This document shows positions 56,571 through 64,000 of a stretch of 64,000 nt of DNA, one piece after another (within the stretch, counting starts at the first letter, position 1; each line of letters begins with the position of its first letter). Location of the stretch: the NCBI GenBank assembly GCA_961205875.1, contig OY540810.1, forward strand, positions 33,666,001 to 33,730,000. Direction: 5' to 3'. This stretch comes from Sialis fuliginosa (lineage: Eukaryota; Arthropoda; Insecta; Megaloptera; Sialidae). The translations under genes were made by a program, and so were the position numbers. Below the pieces are notes generated by a model. It was not told the origin of the DNA and searched no databases. It saw nothing but the letters and a program-made list of their open reading frames with translations.

Positions 56571-57747
56571 TAATGTAGGACTCGAACCAAAATGTTTAAA
56601 ACCATTCTCAATATAGAGTCATTCTTAAGACACAGTAAATAACACATTTTGTTTGTTTTTGTCTTATTGTTAGTCAATAGTTTTCAAACAAATTTGGGTA
56701 ACCTTATTACTCTTATGTGATTTCTAACTCACATTTTTTTAAATTATATTAAACTAAAGGTTAGTTCTATTGCTATCGTTTTTAAGATTCATGACACCCC
56801 TTTTGAAAACCAATTAAATCTGGTTTAATATACTTTTCTTACAAAATAATTGAAATATTCTTATATATTTTTCTTGAATATCCTAGATTTTAAATTGGCT
56901 TAAGTAAAGTTTCCTATAATATTTGCATATACATTCCACCTACTCGAATTATTAATTTGCATCATTTAAACCAATAATATGTACCTACTATACATGTTAT
57001 TATACATAATAGCAACATTACAAAAAAAATCATAAATAATCATCGCTAATAAAACATTTTATTATATTTTTTAATGATAAATAATTTAAAAATTCTTTGA
57101 TCTTAGATATTATTTGTTCAACCCACATACAAAAATAAATATTATAATTTTCGTAATTCGTGAAACGTATTGTCTGGAAGGCATTTTGTTATATTAAATA
57201 TAGTATTAATATACGTTTTGTAATTAAAACTAGTAAACTAACTAATAATTAAAACTACACCCAAACATTGTCAGCAGAAACTATGTCCTTCAATGTTTAA
57301 TTATTTTAAACATTTGATTGTACTTATTTTTATCATCCTACACTGAAATTGTTGAGGTCATCGTTGCAGGCATTTTGCAATATTATTGAAAAATATTTAT
57401 GGATTCATTCGTTTGAATAACGCTTATTTTTATAGTCATGTCCATAGTAATACGTGATTACATTTTTTAATTTACTTTCCAGAAAACAAAAACAATTAAT
57501 TTAATTATATAGAAACTTGAATTTCTAGAATTTTTCAACATAAACATTTTTACGCCCCCACCCTAAAGAAAAGTACGATTATTAAATATAATTTAAATGT
57601 ATAAGGGGGTACAAATATATAGATAACTTGTTTAACTGCGTACCACCGATTGGATGGTCGAGTACAGTGTTGGCTCCAGAGGGAGGAAATGAAAATTTGA
57701 GGAGACGGTGAATACCCATTAAAATACATTTGATATAAAAAAGTGTA

Positions 57748-57896
57748 CGGTAATACCTCCATTTACGCGGTTAATTGGTTCCATGAAAATAGGGCGTAAA
57801 TGGAGTTATATAAATTATGTTTTACAATTCTTTCAACTCTTTTTCCAAACTTTTTCAACCGTGTAAAAGTAAATCCGCGTAAATGGAGGAATTACT
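57748..57896. mobile_element. Tigger-like MITE with TA duplication
   Basis: The 149-bp element has ends CGGTAATACCTCCATTTACG and, reversed, AGTAATTCCTCCATTTACGC, with TA at both sides. GGTTAATTGGTTCC follows the left end, as in Tigger elements. Confidence 0.75.
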
Positions 57897-58073
57897 ATAA
57901 TATATTAATTAAAACACATAATCTTGTTTCGATTATTTTACTGAAATATAAAAAAAAATATTACACTTCAATTTTTTTTTAAATTTACTCAAATATTTGT
58001 ATTAATTTATTTATAAATTTTTGACAAAACCAGGAATATTAAATTTATTTAAAGACTTGAATGCTCACTTAAA

Positions 58074-58724
58074 AAACATCTGCCATGTAAATACACCGCA
58101 CTTCTTCGTGATAAATTCACCAAAGGCAGTTAATTATTGAACAATGTAAATAAAAACCGATATAGTGTTCAGATAAATTGCCTGGCATTGGTTAACCATT
58201 TAATTTTTATACAATTTTACTAAAAAATATTGTTTCTTAAAATACACCTGATAATTTTTGCGTATAATTTTAATTTTTGACAATTTCAATCTAAATTTAA
58301 ATACGTCAAAATGACATTTAATATGTCAAAGTAAATATCAATTTTAAAAAACACGATTTTTAAAGCAAATTGAGATAAATCTTTGTAAGGGAATATTTTA
58401 CAACAAACGTTGTAGACCTATATTATAGGGAATTGAAATGTCACCCCTCCCCCTTACATACGATTTTGCAATGGAACCGTCCTCAAGCCAGACCAAACCA
58501 TCCAACCAAGTTTCATTAATATCGGTTGAGTTATACGTGTGACAAGAATTCAAGGGACAGACATACACACACACACACACAGGCAGACAGATACGGAACA
58601 AAAAGTGTTTGTCTTGACGTGAAACGGAAAGATCAATTTAAAATTTTGAAATCGAAGAACAATTTTTTTTCTCTCATTCTAAAACGATCACAAAGCTTCT
58701 CGTATCTTCGATATTGCGAGGAAA
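58074..58724 (-). mobile_element. 'CTCGCAATATCGAAGATAC' repeat, copy 3
   Basis: Reverse copy of 48516-49022 spanning both ends, with an internal AT-rich insertion near 58240-58400 and an ACACACACACAC simple stretch. Confidence 0.65.
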
Positions 58725-59996
58725 CAAAAATCGTACTTCTAGTTAATTTATTATTATTTAGAAAACATTTTTCTATGATCGATTTGACTACAATTAATAA
58801 TTCTACTGTATAGATTTGGACATTTTTGGATTTTAAACGACTGTCACTATAACTCATTTATAAAATCTATTTATACACTCATTAGTTAATAATATATCTT
58901 ACTTATTCTGTAATTAATTGCTAGTGTGTTATTAATATCAATTACTAACGTAAATATATTACACATTTAATTACAAAATATGCAAATGGTAGTGCGCTTA
59001 GTTAGTATTATTTATTTCTATAGATTGTTTTATATTATTCTATGAAATCATCCTTCGTATTAGCTTTGTGTGAGCACGTTTTGTTTTGGTTTTATTCCGT
59101 ACGTGTGATTTATGTTACTAGATGCACAAATTCTTTATCAGATTGTTATTTTAGATATAATGTGTAGATCAAGATAATATGTATACTATTATAAAAATAT
59201 AGTAACTTAATTCAAATATAGTGCTGATGTATTTTTTAAATGGAATTGTTTATTATTTTAATACTAAATATAAATTGTTTTTGACCCCATAAAGTTTATA
59301 TAAAAAAATTATTTTCGATATAAAATATGTTAATAATATTGTTATAATTGTTTGTAATTCAATGATACCTATAACATTTTATTCAGTTATTGTATATCGT
59401 ATTTCGTATTGAAATTTAAATCTTCGTGTATGCAACTCATTAATCAGAAAAAAATTACTCAGAACAGAATTCAACACAATTTTTATTTGAATATATATGT
59501 AATATAATTTATTATACTGTATATTTATTACTTATACAAAAACAATAAACAAATATTTCATGCTAAATTCAACATTTAATCTGGTTAATATGTAAATATT
59601 TTATTACAAATTTTTTTTTTTAAATATCGAAAATTGTTTCATTTCAAATTGCGAATGTTACATTTGAGTCGGTAAGTTTTTCAATAACTATTGTTTTATC
59701 AAATTACCAAGTTTTATATAAGTTACATATAATAATATACCTATATTTTATTAATTACAAAAATTATTAGAACTCCTCAAATATTATCAAACAAGTGTCA
59801 TTTTAAACAGTTAATATACATTTCAGTCGGTATTTTTTTTATTTCTTATCGCTCAAATTCAAAGAATAATGTTAAATACAAACCGGCAATTTTGTTTTAT
59901 TTTTTATAAACCCTCATTGCACTTATATTAAAATTAAATAAAAACATAAGTATATTTAAAGTTTATAATATTAAATAAAATTATTTAAAAGCTCAC

Positions 59997-60345
59997 CAAA
60001 TGGAATCCAATGCAATAATATCCCACGGAAATTCCAACAACAACAAAAACAATAATAAATATAAATAAAAAAACACACAAGTTTACAACAACATTAACTG
60101 ATCAAAACTTCAAGACACCATTTACAATTAAACCATGTTTACTTCAAGTTATCTAAACTGAGTTTTAGATGATCAAAGTGAACACTGGAGGTTCGCTCAA
60201 CAAGTGGTTTGTAAAACGTCGGAACAACAACTGACTTGGATCCTCCGTGTCCAGCAGAAAACCAACTTTGTGGTCCGTGCGGCTGAGAACCGAGGCTACG
60301 TTACAACGCGCACTCGCCAAGCGGAAAAAGTGCATTTGCATAATA
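59997..60345 (-). promoter_or_regulatory. Candidate promoter and untranslated first exon of the smoothelin gene
   Basis: A GC-richer, non-repetitive island. On the minus strand it ends in a good donor, CATTTG|GTGAGC (GT at 59995-59996). Upstream lie an octamer ATGCAAAT next to a TTTATATTA stretch (about 60334-60350) and an arthropod initiator-like TCAGTTG at 60228-60234. No coding start is carried into the exon end. Splicing to the acceptor at 39923 would give the leader of E1. Inferred from sequence only. Confidence 0.4.
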
Positions 60346-60579
60346 TAAAAAACCCACTTTTATTGCACATGTGGTCTTCTTTTTCGTTTTGGTAAAATGG
60401 ACAACTGTTCATACGGCACACCGATTAACTACATAAAACTGCTTTCCAGGTTTTATAAGTTTTATTTCACTAATTGCTAAGGCTGTATACCGAGACTGGG
60501 CTTTTCTCGGTCAACTGTGCGAGACGAGACCGGGACAAAATTGTTACTTGTAAAATTCAAATCCAAGAAGTGACTTAAA

Positions 60580-60740
60580 TTTTAAAGGACCATCCATAAA
60601 TTACGTCACACAAATTTTATGTTTTTTTTACCCCCCCCCCCCTTTACCCTTTGGTCATTTCTCAAATTGTCACATTCGTGTGACCCCCCCCCTGTTGTAA
60701 CGTCACATAAGTTTCAAAATAATAAGTAAATAATATCATT
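60580..60740. repeat. 'GGACCATCCATAAATTACGTCAC' type repeat
   Basis: The left part reads AAGGACCATCCATAAATTAC and then GTCACAC. The right part carries GTAACGTCACATAAG and C-rich runs. It is a repeat type common in insects. Boundaries are unclear. Confidence 0.4.
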
Positions 60741-60799
60741 GTCCTTGGATGTTAATATTATTTTTATTTATATAAAATTTCTTCGTTTATTATTAAAAA

Positions 60800-60984
60800 T
60801 TATATGACATTTTACCAAGCACGTTTGAAAATTTCCCAAGAACTCTTCACCGGTCTCGAGTTACTAACAACATTTTTCCTCAAATTTTGCTCTAAGAATT
60901 CATATAAAATACATTGTTTTGAGTTTTTGAGGTCTTATGGAAGAATGCCGAGATCTCAAAAAACGTTCCAACGCAATTCCACTG
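60800..60984. repeat. Pogo-like fragment related to 50040-50206
   Basis: Shares GGTCTTATGGAAGAATGCC, and ends CGCAATTCCACTG, which matches the CAGTGGAA terminus reversed. The other end was not found. Confidence 0.45.
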
Positions 60985-61059
60985 TGATATAAATTACTAG
61001 GTTATTTAACATTTTTTCACTACCAAAAATTACCATTATTCCTTAATAAGAACAAAAAT

Positions 61060-62107
61060 TAACATTAAATATTATCAGTGGCGCACCCAGAAAAAAATGG
61101 GGTAAATTTTTTTGTAATTAAATTTTCATTTTTTTATCTATCGTAAATGTTAAATCAAATTATATATATAGTCAAATTAGAGGAGAGAGGGTTTAAACCC
61201 CTCTCCCCCCTATTTAAATTCTGAACCCACCCTTCTTACCCAGAAATAAAAAAAATCATCTCCAAATTTTAAAATATAATCTTAAACTTTATTTTCCTCG
61301 TTTGAACGAGGCACAATCAAATAATCTTCTCTTACCACGAATATCCTTACGGCCGGTATTATTCCAATAACCTGGCCAAACTACCTACAACAATCGATTA
61401 ACAAATACGTATCACATTGCACATTCATTTACGTTAATAACGTTACCCATTGAAAGTTTCAATTATGACTTTATTAATAATTCAGCTATTTTAATGAAAC
61501 TGCTGAAGATGTAATTGATAAGTGTAAAAGATGATTGTAATTACTTGTTTTAACTCTTTTTATTGTGCTTCTTGTTTCGGTAATTAGGGATATAAAGATA
61601 CATAATATTTGATGTTGATAAAAATATTGTATTACATTCTTATTTTATTTGTGTAATTAATAGCATAACTGAGAAATTATAGGTATTCTTTTACACCGTA
61701 CTGTAGTTGTAAAAAATGTTATATTCGTTGAAAATATCAAAAATAACCAAATAACAGGTATTGGAACGCAGCTTCTAACTTACATAAAAGTGAATAACAT
61801 ATTCTGCAGAATCACTTACTCTGAAAGGGGCATGGCCGCCATAAAGGGGAGCTGACAGGGCTCCAGTCTGGGGGCCGTCAAAAAATGTCTTTGTTTTCTT
61901 AACAGGAGGACCAAATCATGAAAAGAGGGGACGATATATCGTACATATGCAAGGTTTTTTTGCAATGAAAATTTACCTTAAAACTGTTATTTTGGATACA
62001 TCCTGAAATCTATAAGAAAATTATTTATTTTTAAGAATATATTATACTCTAAAGATCAGTAAAAACGAAGTTTTAATTTTCGAAAGCTAGATTATTACTA
62101 ACATGAA
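61060..62107. other. Repeat-rich sequence, nothing coding
   Basis: A hAT-like start CAGTGGCGCACCCAG at about 61077 has no clear partner. GGGGGCCGTC-type scraps occur near 61870. Otherwise AT-rich with no gene. Confidence 0.5.
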
Positions 62108-62112
62108 CTAAA

Positions 62113-62890
62113 ATAAAACGGCCAAGTGCGTGTTGGGCATGCACATGATAGGGTTCCATAGTCATTACGATTTGTAATTGTTGTTTCAAAAGTTTTCGTA
62201 AACTATTTTTGCTAGTGTTCGATATAATTTTCATTGAAAGTACTTATTAAAAACTACATTCCGGATTTTTTTCATATGTTTTGAATTGACAGTCTAGAAA
62301 TTAAAGAGGGGACGCTCTGATAACGACATTTAAAAGCAAATAATTCGTGACTGAAGGGTGTAAATCAAAAGATCATATAATATTTTTTGTTGCATTTTAA
62401 GAGGCCTATCTAGAGGCATCTCACTCAATAGTTTAAGTGAAAAAAAATGTGAGTTCACTCTTCAGTCTATGAGAGGGGGGTCCAAAAAAGTTTGACAGTG
62501 TTCGTTATAATTTTTCTTGAAAGTACTAATTAAAAGCCACATTTTTTAATTTTTTCAGATTTTTTTAATTGATAGTTTAGAAATTAAAGGGGGGGGCGCT
62601 CTGACAACGACTTTGAAAGCAAATATATCGTGACTGAAGGGTTCAAATGAAAATGTCAAAAAAAATTTGTTACATTTTAGGAGACCTATCTAATGACACC
62701 CCACTTAATGTATTAAGTTAAATTTTTTTGAATATACTTTTCAATCCAAAACATCTCTGTTTTTGGGTTATCAGTCTTCGTCCGTATACCAAACATCTAA
62801 ATCGATATAAAATGTATATAGACAGACAGACAGATGGACGGACAGAGTGAAACTACATGGATTCCTAGTTTCTACGGAACCTTAAAATAC
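62113..62890 (+). mobile_element. 'ACGGCCAAGTGCG' repeat with internal tandem duplication
   Basis: Starts AAAACGGCCAAGTGCGTGTT, then AGGGTTCC. It ends with a GACAGACAGACAGATGGACG run, TACGGAACCTTAAAATA. Two tandem units of about 290 bp (from about 62214 and 62505) each run from GTGTTCG.TATAATTTT to a GAAGGGT..AAA segment and AGGCCTATCT/AGACCTATCT. Resembles a moth-type RTE/SINE-like repeat. Confidence 0.6.
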
Positions 62891-63589
62891 TAATGACCTG
62901 CTAATAATATTTCGTTCAACATCTTCAGTAATTTTTAAAAAACACTTCGCCAACAAATACTTAAATGGTCATTCGTTCTTCCGTTCTATTTTATTTATTT
63001 TTCACAAATCCAATACAAGTATTATTTTCAAAAATAAAACACAACTCGCGAACCCCCATACAATAACTACACTACAACAGAAATAACGTAATCAAGCACC
63101 CTTTACTCCCATCCACATTGGTTTCAACAAGCCTTGTAACGCATACAAAATGCACGCAGGTATTTCTCGGTAGGTATTTGTTTTTTGTATGAATCGCGTA
63201 CATTATAGACAAAGACAATTATTGGTGATGGCCTGTTTTGATAATTATCTGTTTCGTTCTACTGTATCTCGATAACGCCCACATCTTTAACATACCTTTG
63301 TTGTTTGTTAAAATAGTAACATATAGGTGTAGATTTCTGCATTTGTATGTATTTTAAACAAAGGTGTTTATTTAAAATACATTACAAATAATGACACGTT
63401 TTGTTTGATAACAACAGAATTGACAAAAGAATCTTAATGCGGTTGTTAATGTCAAATATAATGGTCATTCAATACTTTACGTGGATTATTATGAAATAAT
63501 AGGTATTATAATATATTATCAGTATTGTCGGACAGTGAAATTCGGATAGTGAAATTTTTTCAAACCGATTAGCTATAGTTACTGAAAAT

Positions 63590-64000
63590 AATAAAACGGC
63601 CAAGTGCACGTGGTAGGGTTCCGTAGCCATTACAATTTATAAAAAAGAGTAATTTCAAAATTTTTCATAAACTATTTTTACTGCGAAAGTACTAATTAAA
63701 AGCAACGTTCTGGATTTTTTTAATTGATAATTTATAGTTAGAGGGGAGGGGTCTGATAACGACATTTAAAAGCAAATAATTCGTGACTGAAGGGTTAAAA
63801 TCAAAAGGTCATATAACATTTTTGTTTAATTTTAGGAGACCTATATATCTATGGGGTAGGTGGAAAAAAATGTTAGTACACTGTTCAGTCTTTGCGAGTA
63901 GGATCCAAAAAAATTTTGACAGTGTTTGTTATAATTTTCATTAAAAGTACTAACTAAAAGCTATAGTCTCAAATTTTTTTAGATTTTTTATATCGATAGT
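63590..64000 (+). mobile_element. 'ACGGCCAAGTGCG' repeat, second copy, cut by the window edge
   Basis: Starts AAAACGGCCAAGTGCACGTG, then AGGGTTCCGTAG. It contains the first internal unit and the beginning of the second (from about 63920), the same architecture as the copy at 62113. Confidence 0.6.

Larger units (their letters stand above)
39923..59996 (-). other. Leader intron or upstream region (about 20 kb), repeat-rich
   Basis: The acceptor at 39923-39924 shows this begins as an intron of the smoothelin gene. How far it reaches depends on the true first exon (best candidate at 59997). The listed repeats occupy a large part. Stretches 39.95-41.1, 42.1-42.7, 49.1-50.0, 55.5-56.3 and 58.9-59.9 kb are AT-rich with nothing recognised. 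Confidence 0.5.

Noticed and set aside
1-64000. LTR retroelements, endogenous virus copies or Polintons
   Set aside because: No long terminal repeats, reverse transcriptase, integrase, capsid or polymerase motifs were recognised anywhere in the window.

Overview
The window is AT-rich eukaryotic DNA, most likely from an insect and probably a lepidopteran. I see one very large spliced gene on the minus strand, tiny introns beside very long ones, and a dense load of old non-autonomous transposons. The moth-like call rests on repeat signatures I recognise from memory: a family opening with 'AAACGGCCAAGTGCG' followed by 'AGGGTTCC' at 62.1 and 63.6 kb, and the 'ACTAGCTGT..CCCGC' repeat starts at 12.2 and 21.5 kb. 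I could not search a database. I recognise no second host gene, tRNA, rRNA, CRISPR array, retroviral or LTR element, or bacterial sequence.

The gene is a homologue of smoothelin (vertebrate SMTN), an actin-associated cytoskeletal protein. Fifteen coding exons, read right to left, join with matching phases: E1 39850-39909, E2 38775-39039, E3 27336-36082, E4 26333-27263, E5 26052-26275, E6 25870-25981, E7 25676-25795, E8 25390-25551, E9 24467-24627, E10 8064-8165, E11 7780-7855, E12 2684-7716 (ends in its own stop), and the alternative tail E13 1670-1723, E14 1195-1306, E15 1-109. Three smoothelin-type segments lie at E1/E2, E3/E4 and E10/E11. E15 enters the calponin-homology (CH) domain, which continues off the left edge. 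E3 encodes 2915 residues of repetitive, charged, probably disordered sequence. E12 encodes about 1676 residues.

E11 ends in phase 1, and both E12 and E13 begin with an acceptor that accepts that phase. The simplest model is two protein ends: a form of about 5330 residues ending in E12 without a CH domain, and a form of at least 3745 residues that skips E12 and carries the CH domain. A short phase-compatible third end at 2249-2343 is possible.

The E9-E10 intron (16.3 kb) and the leader region from 39923 rightwards hold mainly repeats. These include five hAT-type elements with 8-bp target duplications, three TA-flanked pogo/Tc1-like miniature elements, a mariner relic, several inverted-repeat elements, a 606-bp near-perfect foldback and a 64-bp perfect palindrome. 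A few GC-richer pockets with good minus-strand splice donors (17669, 59997, less so 10012 and 46654) are candidate untranslated first exons. The right end (60.4-64 kb) is repeats with no gene seen.
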